Shown piece after piece: positions 23,774 to 31,474 of a DNA stretch of 33,737 bases. The notes beneath the pieces were generated by a model that saw only the letters and a list, made by a program, of their open reading frames with translations, was not told where the DNA came from and did no database searches. A program made the position numbers and the translations under genes. Origin of the DNA: Candidatus Polarisedimenticolaceae bacterium (GTDB lineage: Bacteria; Acidobacteriota; Polarisedimenticolia; Polarisedimenticolales; DASRJG01); contig DASVAW010000139.1 of assembly GCA_036376135.1 (NCBI GenBank), positions 1-33,737 on the forward strand, written 5' to 3'. Every line of letters begins with the position of its first letter. Within the stretch, counting starts at the first letter, position 1.

Positions 23774-26239
23774 TCACTCCCACCGGAGCGCCTGCGCCGG
23801 GTCGATGCGGGAGGCGCGCCAGGCCGGGATCCAGCAGGCTCCCGCGCTCAGCGCGGAGACGACGAGCGCGACCATGCCGTAGGTCGCCGGGTCCTCGGGG
23901 CGCACGCCGTGGAGCAGGCTCGTGGTCAGGCGCGTCAGCGCGATCGAGCCCGCGAACCCGGCCGCGAGGCCGACCGCGCAGAGGACGAGCCCGCCGCCGA
24001 GGATCATGAGTCGCACGTCGAGGGGGCGGGCCCCCAGGGCCACGCGCACGCCGATCTCCCGCGTGCGACGCGCGACGGTGTACGCCGTCACGCCGTAGAT
24101 CCCGACGGCGGCGAGGGCGACCGCGATCGCGGAGAAGGCGGTCATCAGGCGGGCGATCAGCCGCGTGCGCTCGAGCGAACCGTCCACGATCTCCTCGAGG
24201 GTTCGCACGCGCGCCATCGGGAGGGTCGGGTCGATCTCGCGGAGCGCTTCGCGCGACGCCTTCACGAGCGACCGCGGGTCCGAGGACGTCCGCAGCGCCA
24301 CCGTCGTCTGCGTCGAGGCGAATCCCAGTCGCGCCGCCTGCGACTCGAGGAAGAAAACCTCGGTTCCCGCCGGCCGGTCGAGCCCGCCGTTGCGCACGTC
24401 CGGGACGATGCCGACGATCGTGGCCCACGGCGAGCCGTCCTCCGGACGCAGCCGGCCGCCCAGCGCGCTTTGCTCCCCCCAGAACCGCTTCGCGAGCGAC
24501 CGGTTGACGAGGCAGACGAACGGGGAGTCCGGCCCCTCGTCGGACGCGTCGAAGGGGCGTCCCTCCTCGACCTTGACCTTCAGGACGTCGAGAAGTTCCC
24601 GGCCCGACACCTGGTAGTAGTCCACGTTCTCGAAGGGGCCCTCCGGGGGGGCCGTGTACCCGTCGATGTCGGTGTCGTTGGCGAGGAGGGTTCTCACCGG
24701 CGGGGGATCGCTCATCGTCGCCGCGGAGGTCACGCCAGGAAGCGAGCGCAGGCGCTCCTCCAGGCGCGACCAGAAGGCGGCTCGGGCGGCGTTGTCGCGG
24801 TAGGTCGCTCCCGGCAGCTCGACCTCGAAGGTGAGCACGCCCGCCGCGTCGAACCCCGCGTCGGCGCGCTGCAGCTCGCGGAAGGTGCGGATCATCAGCC
24901 CCGCCCCGACGAGCAGCATCACGGTGAGCGCGATCTGGACCGCGACGAGGGCGCGGCGCGTGCGACGGCCCCGAAGCCCGCCCGCCGTGCGGGTTCCGCC
25001 CGATTGCAGGTCGCGTCCGAGGTCGAGGTCGCGAAGGGTCGCGAGCGGGGCGACCGAAAAGGCGCCGGCGGTGGCGATCGCCAGGAGCGTGGCGAAGACG
25101 AGCACGCGAGCGTCGATGCCGATCTCCGCGGCGCGCGGGAGCGCTTCGGGGAACGCCGCCATCAGTCCCTTCAGCGCGGCCCAGCCGCCGGCCGCGCCGA
25201 CGGCGGCTCCCGCGAGAGCCAGGACGAGCCCCTCGGCGAAGGCGCGCCGGGCGAGCGTCGCACGGGCGGCCCCGAGCGCGACCCGGATCGCCGTCTCGCG
25301 GCGCTTCGCCTCCCCGCGCGCGAGCAGGAGGTTCGCGACGTTGACGCAGGCGATCAGCAGGACGAACCCCACCGCCGCGAACAACGTCCACACGGCGGTG
25401 CGGGCTCCCCCGACCGCGTCCTCGTGCGCGGGGACGTAGAGCAGGAGGTGCTTCTCGCCGAACACGTGGTTCTTCTTGATCGCCTCGGCCCACAGCGGGA
25501 TCTGGCGCCGCTTCTCCGCCTCGGCGGCCTCGAGGGTCGCGCCGTCGCGCAGGCGTCCGAGGACGTGGAGGTAGTGGCTCCCGCGACGCTCGAGGGCCTC
25601 GGCGGTGCGCGAGAGGCCCAGCGGCAGCACGACGTCCGGCGCGGAGGAGGCGCCGAGCGGGAACACGAAGTCCGGCGGGAGCACCCCGACCACCTCGTTG
25701 GCGGTCCCCTGCACGAGGACCTTCGCCCCGACGATGTCCTTTCGCGCGCCGAACGCCCGCCGCCAGAGGGCGTCCGAGATCATCACGACCCGCGGGCCGT
25801 TGACGACGTCCTCCTCCTTCGTGAAGCCGCGCCCCGCGGCGGGGGTCACGCCCAGCGTGCGCAGCATCCCCTCGGTGAACTGGACGGCGCGCGCCCGCAG
25901 CGGCCCGTCGTCGCCGCCGACGTTGACGCCCCCTTCGGTGTACGCGGCGACCGACTCGAACGCCGGCAGGTCGCGCTCGACCTCGAAGAACTCCGGCGGG
26001 GACATCCAGAACTTCCTCAGCGAGAGGGCCGGGAACTCGGTGTAGATCCGGACGAGCTCCCCCGGCTCGGGGTAGGGGAGCGGCTGCAGGAGCATCCCGG
26101 AGACGACGCCGAACATCGCGGCGTTGGAGCCGATTCCCAGGGCGAGGGTTCCCGCGGCGAGGAGCGCGAACCCCGGCGACTTGGCGAGGGAGCGCGCGGC
26201 GAGGCGCAGGTCGTGCGCGAGCCCGGCGGCGGCGTTCAC
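23774..26239 (-). CDS. ADOP-type ABC transporter permease (first of two)
   Basis: An 821-residue permease with the same FtsX-MacB_PCD-FtsX-MacB_PCD-FtsX layout as its neighbour, but clearly diverged. HDLRLAARSLAKSPGFALLAAGTLALGIGSN opens the protein; VGFVLLIACVNVANLLLARGEAKRRETAIR marks the middle FtsX set and TREIGVRVALGARPLDVR the last, and it ends in SRIDPAQALRWE. Translation starts at GTG 26239, overlapping the ATPase stop (GTGA). The family is placed in export or membrane remodelling together with MacB-type ATPases; here the full partner set (HlyD, ATPase) is present, so the pair is not an orphan. Confidence 0.93.
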   Translation of the reverse strand: MNAAAGLAHDLRLAARSLAKSPGFALLAAGTLALGIGSNAAMFGVVSGMLLQPLPYPEPGELVRIYTEFPALSLRKFWMSPPEFFEVERDLPAFESVAAYTEGGVNVGGDDGPLRARAVQFTEGMLRTLGVTPAAGRGFTKEEDVVNGPRVVMISDALWRRAFGARKDIVGAKVLVQGTANEVVGVLPPDFVFPLGASSAPDVVLPLGLSRTAEALERRGSHYLHVLGRLRDGATLEAAEAEKRRQIPLWAEAIKKNHVFGEKHLLLYVPAHEDAVGGARTAVWTLFAAVGFVLLIACVNVANLLLARGEAKRRETAIRVALGAARATLARRAFAEGLVLALAGAAVGAAGGWAALKGLMAAFPEALPRAAEIGIDARVLVFATLLAIATAGAFSVAPLATLRDLDLGRDLQSGGTRTAGGLRGRRTRRALVAVQIALTVMLLVGAGLMIRTFRELQRADAGFDAAGVLTFEVELPGATYRDNAARAAFWSRLEERLRSLPGVTSAATMSDPPPVRTLLANDTDIDGYTAPPEGPFENVDYYQVSGRELLDVLKVKVEEGRPFDASDEGPDSPFVCLVNRSLAKRFWGEQSALGGRLRPEDGSPWATIVGIVPDVRNGGLDRPAGTEVFFLESQAARLGFASTQTTVALRTSSDPRSLVKASREALREIDPTLPMARVRTLEEIVDGSLERTRLIARLMTAFSAIAVALAAVGIYGVTAYTVARRTREIGVRVALGARPLDVRLMILGGGLVLCAVGLAAGFAGSIALTRLTTSLLHGVRPEDPATYGMVALVVSALSAGACWIPAWRASRIDPAQALRWE

Positions 26240-26940
26240 GACGCGAGCGTCCCGGGGACGTCGGAGAGGATCTTGCCGTCGAAGATGTGCACCGTCCGTC
26301 GCGCGTGGCGCGCGAACCTCACGTCGTGGGTGACCATGCAGATCGTCGCCCCCTGGCGGTGCAGCTCGTCGAGCAGCTCCATCACCGAGTCGCCGTTGTG
26401 GGAGTCGAGGTTCCCCGTCGGCTCGTCGGCGAGCAGGATCAGGGGGGACCCGACGAGCGCGCGCGCGACCGCGACGCGCTGCTGCTGGCCGCCGGAGAGC
26501 TGCGACGGGTAGTGCTTCTGCCGGTGCGCCATCCCCACGCGCTCGAGCGCCTCGCCGACCGCCTTGCGCCGGTCGGCCGCGGGCATGTCGCGATAGGTGA
26601 GCGGGAGCTCGACGTTCTCGAAGACCGTGAGGTCCCCGATGAGGTTGAACGACTGGAAGATGAACCCGATCTCGCGGTTGCGGATCCGCGCGCGCTCGGC
26701 GGGAGAGAGCTCCTGCACCGGCCGCCCGTTGAGCCAGTAGGCCCCCGCGCTCGGAGTGTCGAGCAGGCCCAGGATCGACAGCAGCGTCGACTTCCCGCAC
26801 CCCGACGGTCCCGCGATGGACAGGTAGTCCCCCTTGTGGACGTCGAGGTGGATCCCCGACAACGCATGCGTCTCGACCTCGTCGGTCAGGAAGACCTTGG
26901 TGAGCTCCTCGAGGCGGATCAGGGGGGTCTCGGCGTTCAT
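26236..26940 (-). CDS. ABC transporter ATP-binding protein (MacB/LolD type)
   Basis: A 234-residue ATPase with Walker A GPSGCGKST, the FIFQSFNLIGDLTVFENVELPL Q-loop segment typical of MacB/LolD, signature LSGGQQQR, Walker B LLADEPTGNLD and the switch MTHD. It powers the two ADOP permeases encoded directly downstream, with which it overlaps, and probably works with the HlyD adaptor whose stop lies ten bases upstream. Such type VII-like exporters move substrates from the periplasm or inner membrane outward and do not transport across the inner membrane. Confidence 0.95.
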   Translation of the reverse strand: MNAETPLIRLEELTKVFLTDEVETHALSGIHLDVHKGDYLSIAGPSGCGKSTLLSILGLLDTPSAGAYWLNGRPVQELSPAERARIRNREIGFIFQSFNLIGDLTVFENVELPLTYRDMPAADRRKAVGEALERVGMAHRQKHYPSQLSGGQQQRVAVARALVGSPLILLADEPTGNLDSHNGDSVMELLDELHRQGATICMVTHDVRFARHARRTVHIFDGKILSDVPGTLAS

Positions 26941-26950
26941 GGGGCCTCCT

Positions 26951-28198
26951 TCAATCGATGCGGATGCGGTCGAAGCCGTCCCAGCCGGCGGTGTCCGAGA
27001 GGATCACGCGGTCGCCGGCGGAGAGTCCCGAGACGATCTCGATCTCGCGCGCCGACGCGCGTCCGAGCTCGACGGGGACGCGGACGGCCTCGCGGCCGTC
27101 GGGGTCGAGGCGGAAGACTCCGGCGCGCGAGCCGGGCTGGCCGAACGCGGGTCGCCCGACGTGCAGCACGTCGGGAAGGGTCTCGATCGTGATCGTGCCG
27201 TCCACGGAGAGATCGGGGCGCGCTCCCTTCGGAAGCGCTCCGTCGAGCGTGACGTCCACGCGCACCGTGCCGTCCACGACCGCGGGGTCGATCCGGCTCA
27301 CGCGACCCTCGACGATCCCGACGCGGGTGTCGATCGACGCGCTCATCCCGATCGCGATGTCCTTGGCCTGGGTCTCGGGGACGCGAAGCTCCGCCTTGAG
27401 CCGATCGGGGCGGGCGACCTTCGCGAGCACCGTCCCCGCGGCGAGCGCCTGGCCGGGCTCGACCGGGATCTGCTGGAGCACGCCGTCGATGCCGGCGCGC
27501 ACGCGCAGCGCGTCGGCCTCCTCGCGGCGCAGCGCCGCCGCGGCGCGCAGCTGGTCGAGGCGCACGTCGATCGCCCGCTCGCGCGCGCGAAGCGCCGCCT
27601 CGGCGGTCGAGAGGCGCTCCTGCTCGAGCGAGCGGCGGGTGTCGAGCTCCTCGACGCGCACCCGGGAGGTCTGGAGGACGAGCCCCGAGACGAGGCCGTC
27701 CTTGGCGAGCTCCTCGTTCGCGGCGGCCTCGAGCCGCGCCTGCTTCCAGTCGGCCTCGACGGCGGCGGCGGTGGCGCGCCGATCGAGCCACCCGTTCTTC
27801 AGCTCGACCTTCCCGCTCGACGCGTCGGCTTCCGCCGCGGCGACCTCGAGGGCGGCGTCGCGCGCGGCCGCCTCGACGTCCGGGTCCGACAGCTCGAGGA
27901 GGACGGTATCGGGGGCGACGACCGCCCCCGCCTGAACGACGACCCGCTCGACGCGGGCCGAGGACCGTGCGGTGATCCAGCGCACGTCCTCGGGGACGAG
28001 CGTCCCCGGCGCGCGCACGTCGCGGACCATCTCCCCGCGCTCGACGGTGCCGACGTAGACGGCGTCGCGACGGACGGTCGGGGGGGCGGGCTCGAGCCTC
28101 GACACGCCGAACGCGAGCGCGGCGATCGCGAGGACGCCCCCTGCGGCGTAGGCGAGACGCCGGGGGCGGCGATTCGGGGGGGTGCGGGGGACGTCCAT
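26951..28198 (-). CDS. HlyD/MacA-type periplasmic adaptor (membrane fusion) protein
   Basis: A 415-residue adaptor. A single N-terminal membrane helix (about 15-33) is followed by a lipoyl/beta-barrel half (ARVERVVVQAGAVVAPDTVLLELSDPDVE), a long coiled-coil hairpin (about 120-245, rich in Ala, Glu and Arg), the second lipoyl half (GIDGVLQQIPVEPGQALAAGTVLAKVA), a beta-barrel domain and a C-terminal membrane-proximal domain (LSAGDRVILSD). The ATG at 28198 lies only three bases from the predicted sigma-54 start site, so the message may be nearly leaderless; a TTG at 28216 was considered but would precede that start. It is the first gene of the exporter/two-component operon. Confidence 0.92.
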   Translation of the reverse strand: MDVPRTPPNRRPRRLAYAAGGVLAIAALAFGVSRLEPAPPTVRRDAVYVGTVERGEMVRDVRAPGTLVPEDVRWITARSSARVERVVVQAGAVVAPDTVLLELSDPDVEAAARDAALEVAAAEADASSGKVELKNGWLDRRATAAAVEADWKQARLEAAANEELAKDGLVSGLVLQTSRVRVEELDTRRSLEQERLSTAEAALRARERAIDVRLDQLRAAAALRREEADALRVRAGIDGVLQQIPVEPGQALAAGTVLAKVARPDRLKAELRVPETQAKDIAIGMSASIDTRVGIVEGRVSRIDPAVVDGTVRVDVTLDGALPKGARPDLSVDGTITIETLPDVLHVGRPAFGQPGSRAGVFRLDPDGREAVRVPVELGRASAREIEIVSGLSAGDRVILSDTAGWDGFDRIRID

Positions 28199-28212
28199 CG
28201 CCCGGGCACAAC

Positions 28213-28226
28213 GCAACGGACGTGCC
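28213..28226 (-). promoter_or_regulatory. Sigma-54 (-24/-12) promoter of the HlyD-ABC-two-component operon
   Basis: On the minus strand the bases read GGCACGTCCGTTGC. The GG (28225-28226) and GC (28213-28214) are exactly ten bases apart, and GGCACG-N4-TTGC matches the sigma-54 consensus over both elements; the flanking bases (G for T before, G for A/T after) are the only mismatches. Transcription should start near 28201. It heads an operon that encodes its own sigma-54 activator, which makes the match more believable than by sequence alone. Confidence 0.8.
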
Positions 28227-28240
28227 CGCGTTCCATCCCT

Positions 28241-28280
28241 CCGGCGAACCGCTCGCGGCGGCGGTGCGACCGTTCGCCGG
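28241..28280. promoter_or_regulatory. Inverted repeat upstream of the sigma-54 promoter
   Basis: CCGGCGAAC at 28241-28249 and GTTCGCCGG at 28272-28280 are 9-bp reverse complements separated by 22 bases. It lies about 40-80 bases before the predicted start site and may be an activator or IHF-linked element. Confidence 0.4.
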
Positions 28281-28295
28281 AAGCGGTGTCCGCTT
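28281..28295. promoter_or_regulatory. Candidate enhancer site for the sigma-54 regulator (dyad AAGCGG-TGT-CCGCTT)
   Basis: A perfect 6-bp inverted repeat with a 3-base centre, 80-95 bases before the predicted sigma-54 start. That is the classic place for an NtrC-type upstream activating sequence. The regulator's Fis-type HTH would be the reader. Binding is inferred from position and symmetry. Confidence 0.45.
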
Positions 28296-28297
28296 CT

Positions 28298-28313
28298 GGG
28301 ACGGCGCCGTCCC
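28298..28313. promoter_or_regulatory. Perfect 16-base palindrome GGGACGGCGCCGTCCC
   Basis: It lies two bases beyond the previous dyad and about 97-113 bases before the predicted start, so it could be a second activator site. It is also nine bases after the stop of the co-directional gene at 28322 and could be a terminator stem, though no T-run follows. Confidence 0.4.
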
Positions 28314-28321
28314 GCAATCGG

Positions 28322-28870
28322 TCAGTGCAACAGGATCCCGGGGCCCGCCACGAGGTCTCCCGTCACGTCGCAAGCCTCGGGATGACCTCGCGCGACGAGC
28401 GACTCGGGGGGAACCCGGCGCCGTCCGCGGGCCGCGTCGTCCATCTCTGCGGCGACGCTCTGTTCGATCTCCAGCGCGAATCGCTCCCCGGCGGTTCCCG
28501 CGCGCTCGTCGCGGCTCCCCTGGAAGATGCGGATCAGGTGCGCGAGCTCGTGCGCCAGCACGGCGACCCTGCGCCCCTTGAGCCCGCGTTGCGGGACGCC
28601 GATCCGCGCGCGCAGCCAGGCGATGCAGGAGGCATCGCGGGGATGGGCGGGAGTCCAGACCTCGACCCGGGATCGGACGCGGGCGCGGGAGTCGCCCGAC
28701 GCGGCCACGAGCGTCAGCTGCGCGGCGCGGGTCGCTTCCAGCGCCTCCCACGTCTTCCGGAACGTCGGGGAGTCGCGAAGCCCCGCCTCGACGAGTTGCG
28801 CGAGTTGGGGCGGCGTGCCCACGAGGAACTCCGCGGCGAGCGCAAGGCCGGCAACCCCCGAGAGGAACAT
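28322..28870 (-). CDS. Small exported HExxH metallopeptidase-like protein
   Basis: A 182-residue protein. Residues 1-18 look like a signal peptide or membrane anchor. The motif LAHELAHL places His107, Glu108 and His111 in an HExxH zinc-peptidase arrangement, and Glu residues in FALEIEQSVAAEMDD about 25-30 residues later could give the third ligand. The family is not recognised; the remainder is helical and Arg-rich, and length is small for a secreted protease. It might be a shortened or non-peptidase relative. It is separated from the neighbours by ~100-base gaps on both sides and is probably its own unit. There is no clear ribosome-binding site. Confidence 0.65.
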   Translation of the reverse strand: MFLSGVAGLALAAEFLVGTPPQLAQLVEAGLRDSPTFRKTWEALEATRAAQLTLVAASGDSRARVRSRVEVWTPAHPRDASCIAWLRARIGVPQRGLKGRRVAVLAHELAHLIRIFQGSRDERAGTAGERFALEIEQSVAAEMDDAARGRRRVPPESLVARGHPEACDVTGDLVAGPGILLH

Positions 28871-28904
28871 GCCCGACTCGTACGCTCGGGGGGATCGTCG
28901 CGTG

Positions 28905-28936
28905 CCCTCGCCGCAGCCGGAGGGGCGCGGCGAGGG
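28905..28936. repeat. 10-bp stem inverted repeat after the secreted-protein gene
   Basis: CCCTCGCCGC (28905-28914) and GCGGCGAGGG (28927-28936) form a perfect stem with a 12-base loop, 31 bases past the stop of the minus-strand gene at 28967. It may help end transcription, but no T-run is seen. This is the only notable element in 28871-28966. Confidence 0.45.
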
Positions 28937-28966
28937 GTCAGGGGAGCGGGGCGCGCAGCGAGGCCT

Positions 28967-29644
28967 CTACGGTTTTCCCTGCAGGCTCCCGTCGGGCGTC
29001 GAGGGCGGGATGTTCAGCCACGCCGGGGGACCGTTCCCGACCGGTGCTCCGGTCCGGGAATAGACGATGTCGTCGAGCTGGAGGTAGGTCGAGCCGGAAG
29101 GGTTGAACTCGGAGATCGTCACCGACCGGAACGACCGCTCGCTGATCAACTGGACCTGGACGTTCACCATGAACTCGAACGGGCTCTCCCACCACGGCCA
29201 GTAGGGGAGGACGTCGAGCCGGTAAGTCTCGCCGTCGATCGTCAGCGCGAGGGCGCGCGGCGTCTCGCCGGTGTCCCACGTCAACACGCCCAGCGACAGG
29301 GCGTAGATCGGATGCGTGAAGTCGAGGGTGATCGAGCCGCCGCCGTTGAGCGACGCGTCGACGTAAGTCGTCCAGTTCGGGTGGATCCGGAACCCGTTCC
29401 GCACCGAGGCGAGACTCGTTCCGCTCGGGTCGTGGAAGGTCACCGTCACGGCACCGAGGTCGAGCGTGTCGCCGTCGAGCAGGGGCCGCGGCTCCACGAA
29501 GTCGAGCGTTTCGTACGCCCGCTGGTTCGACCCTCCGATCAGGTCCTCCCAGCGGTCCTCGGGACCCATGAAGCGGACCTGGGCGTGGGCGGCCGAAGCG
29601 AGCAGGAGAAATGACGCGAGGACGGCGATCGGACGGATTCGCAT
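28967..29644 (-). CDS. Secreted protein of unknown function
   Basis: A 225-residue protein with a clear signal peptide (MRIRPIAVLASFLLLASAAHAQ). GGAGGGG lies seven bases before the ATG at 29644. The mature part is rich in beta-strand-like, aromatic segments (GGGSITLDFTHPIYALSLGVLTW, YRLDVLPYWPWWESPFEF) and ends with YLQLDDIVYSR near the C-terminus. That overall pattern, with an acidic LDDI tail segment, is reminiscent of secreted jelly-roll/beta-sandwich proteins with carbohydrate-binding-like folds, but no family is recognised. No sorting signal was identified at its end. It is followed by a strong stem at 28905-28936. Confidence 0.7.
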   Translation of the reverse strand: MRIRPIAVLASFLLLASAAHAQVRFMGPEDRWEDLIGGSNQRAYETLDFVEPRPLLDGDTLDLGAVTVTFHDPSGTSLASVRNGFRIHPNWTTYVDASLNGGGSITLDFTHPIYALSLGVLTWDTGETPRALALTIDGETYRLDVLPYWPWWESPFEFMVNVQVQLISERSFRSVTISEFNPSGSTYLQLDDIVYSRTGAPVGNGPPAWLNIPPSTPDGSLQGKP

Positions 29645-29733
29645 GGGTAGCCCCTCCGAGCGTCGAAAGTACGCGCGAGGGGACTGCCGGCTGGATCGGG
29701 GCGGGGAACGGGGGTGCAGGCGCAGGGAACGCC

Positions 29734-30444
29734 CTACGGCACGAACCTCGGCAGGTTCCCCTTCCAGTACGGCCAGTCGTGACCGAACACGCCGGGCCAG
29801 AACTCGCCGACGACGTTGAGGCCCTTCCCCGCGAGCATCTCCGCGAACCAGCGGTTCTCGCCGATGAGGTGATCCTGCTCGCCGGTCGCCACCACGAAGC
29901 CGATGTGCCGCATCCGGTCGAGGGCCTCGCCGTCGAGGTTGGGGAAATACGACGACGGGTTGTTGAAGTAGCAGTCGTCGCTCCACCAGCCGTGCAGGAA
30001 ACGGTGGATGTCGTACAGCCCCGAGAAACACACGACGCGCGAGACCAGGTGGGGGAACCGCCCGGCGAAGTTCATCGCGTGGTAGGCCCCGAACGACGCC
30101 CCGAAGGTCACGACGTCCTCGCGCTGGGCCTTCTGCCGGATCAGGGGGATCACCTCGGTCTCGAGGTAGCGGGCGTACTGGAGGTAGCGGTGGATCTTCC
30201 AGCCCGGGTGCGCGCCCTGGTTGTACCAGTGCTCGTTGTCGATGGCGTCCACGCAGCAGACCTGAATCTCGCCGGCGTCGATCTTGGGCTGCAGCCCCTC
30301 CATCAGGCCGCAGTCCTCGTTCTGATAGGCCGAGCCGAGGGAGGTGGGGAACGCCAGGACCGGCCGGCCCCAGTTCCCGTACCAGAGAAGTTCCATCGGA
30401 CGCCCCAGCGACGGGCTGTCCCAACGGTGGTGCTCCCGGTGCAT
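29734..30444 (-). CDS. Esterase, alpha/beta-hydrolase fold (esterase D family-like)
   Basis: A 236-residue hydrolase. GASFGAYHAMNFAGRFP carries the nucleophile elbow with Ser117, Asp191 (ATGEQDHL) is the likely acid and His222 (GVFGHDWPYW) the base. No signal peptide is seen, so it acts in the cytoplasm. Its GMEGLQPKIDAGEIQV-like region and tight size suggest the enterobactin-esterase/esterase D group. It is transcribed divergently from the ATP-grasp/GCS2/aminopeptidase run; together these families recur in amidoligase neighbourhoods. It may hydrolyse an ester of the cluster product or be a housekeeping hydrolase. Confidence 0.85.
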   Translation of the reverse strand: MHREHHRWDSPSLGRPMELLWYGNWGRPVLAFPTSLGSAYQNEDCGLMEGLQPKIDAGEIQVCCVDAIDNEHWYNQGAHPGWKIHRYLQYARYLETEVIPLIRQKAQREDVVTFGASFGAYHAMNFAGRFPHLVSRVVCFSGLYDIHRFLHGWWSDDCYFNNPSSYFPNLDGEALDRMRHIGFVVATGEQDHLIGENRWFAEMLAGKGLNVVGEFWPGVFGHDWPYWKGNLPRFVP

Positions 30445-30463
30445 CGGCCTTTCCCCCCTGGGC

Positions 30464-30469
30464 TATAGT
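30464..30469 (+). promoter_or_regulatory. -10-like box of the ATP-grasp operon
   Basis: TATAGT matches the -10 consensus at five of six positions, about 50 bases before the GTG at 30520. No -35 is evident. It lies in the 75-base gap between divergent genes. Confidence 0.4.
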
Positions 30470-30519
30470 GACGGGTCATCTTAGCCCGGTCGGGCGGTAA
30501 AAACGTGGGGGAAGTCGGC

Positions 30520-31470
30520 GTGCCGAAGCGCATCGGGATCCTGTTCGGGATGGAACGTTCCTTTCCTCCGGCTCTCGTCGAGGCGGTGAACGCGCTCGGC
30601 GGGGGTAAGGTCGTCGCCGAGTTCGTGGAGCTCGGGCCGTTCCGCCAGGACGTCCCTTGCCCGTACGACCTCGTGCTCGACCGGATCAGCCACGAGGTCC
30701 CCTTCTACCGGACGTGGCTCAAGTGCGCCGCCGCGAACGGAACCCAGGTCGTCAACAATCCCTTCTGGTGGTCGGCGGACGACAAGTTCCTCAACAACGT
30801 CATCGCCCTCGAGGCGAAGGTCGCCGTCCCGAAGACGGTGCTCCTTCCCCACAAGCAGCACCCGCCGAACACCTCGTCCGATTCCTTCTCCAACCTGACC
30901 TATCCGGTCGATTGGGACGCCGTCTTCGACTACCTCGGGTTCCCGATCTTCATGAAGCCCGCGGACGGCGGCGGCTGGAAGGACGTCTACAAGGTCGACA
31001 ACGTCGAGTCGTTCTTCCGCGCGTACGACCAGACGCGCGACCTCTCGATGATGGCGCAGGAGGCGATCGAGTTCACGGAGTACTTCCGGTGCTACGGGAT
31101 CGGGCGCCGCGACGTGCGGATCATGCGTTACGACCCTCGCGCGCCGTTCGAGCGTCGCTACGTGCGCGACGCCGCCCCGCTCGACCCGGCGATGGAGGAG
31201 CGGATCAAAGGCGACGTCCTGGCGCTGTGCCGGGCGCTCGGCTACGACATGAACACCGTCGAGTTCGCGGTTCGCGACGGCGTGCCGTACGCGATCGACT
31301 TCATGAACCCGGCTCCCGACTGCGACGCCTTCTCGGTGGGTGAGGACAACTTCCGCTGGGTGGTGGACACGGTCGCGCGATGCCTCGTGGACCGCGTGAA
31401 CGACCCGCGCCCCGTCGAGCTGACCGGCGATTGGCCCGGTCGCGCTCCGGCGCCCAGCGCCCGAAGGTAA
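30520..31470 (+). CDS. ATP-grasp family carboxylate-amine ligase-like protein
   Basis: A 316-residue protein starting at GTG 30520, where GGGGGAA lies seven bases upstream and the conserved KRIGILFGMERSFP begins at once; a GTG at 30505 has poorer support. NNPFWWSADDKFLNN (about 79-93) is a substrate/adenine-side motif. The ATP-grasp core has Lys146 in FMKPADGGGWKDVYKV, Glu249 in NTVEFAVRDG and Asp260/Asn263 in AIDFMNPAPD for metal binding. The family joins a carboxylate to an amine via an acylphosphate. It is the first gene of the run with a GCS2-like ligase and an aminopeptidase, consistent with stepwise peptide-bond formation on a small molecule. The substrate is unknown. Confidence 0.87.
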   Translation: MPKRIGILFGMERSFPPALVEAVNALGGGKVVAEFVELGPFRQDVPCPYDLVLDRISHEVPFYRTWLKCAAANGTQVVNNPFWWSADDKFLNNVIALEAKVAVPKTVLLPHKQHPPNTSSDSFSNLTYPVDWDAVFDYLGFPIFMKPADGGGWKDVYKVDNVESFFRAYDQTRDLSMMAQEAIEFTEYFRCYGIGRRDVRIMRYDPRAPFERRYVRDAAPLDPAMEERIKGDVLALCRALGYDMNTVEFAVRDGVPYAIDFMNPAPDCDAFSVGEDNFRWVVDTVARCLVDRVNDPRPVELTGDWPGRAPAPSARR

Positions 31471-31474
31471 CGCG

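Noticed and set aside
28199-28216. TTG at 28216 as start of the HlyD gene
   Set aside because: It would lie upstream of the predicted sigma-54 start site and has no ribosome-binding site; ATG 28198 fits better.
28905-28936. Definite terminator of the gene at 28967
   Set aside because: The stem is good, but with a 12-base loop and no T-run it is recorded only as an inverted repeat.
30505-30519. GTG at 30505 as start of the ATP-grasp gene
   Set aside because: The GTG at 30520 has the better-spaced GGGGGAA site and begins directly at the conserved KRIGILFGME.
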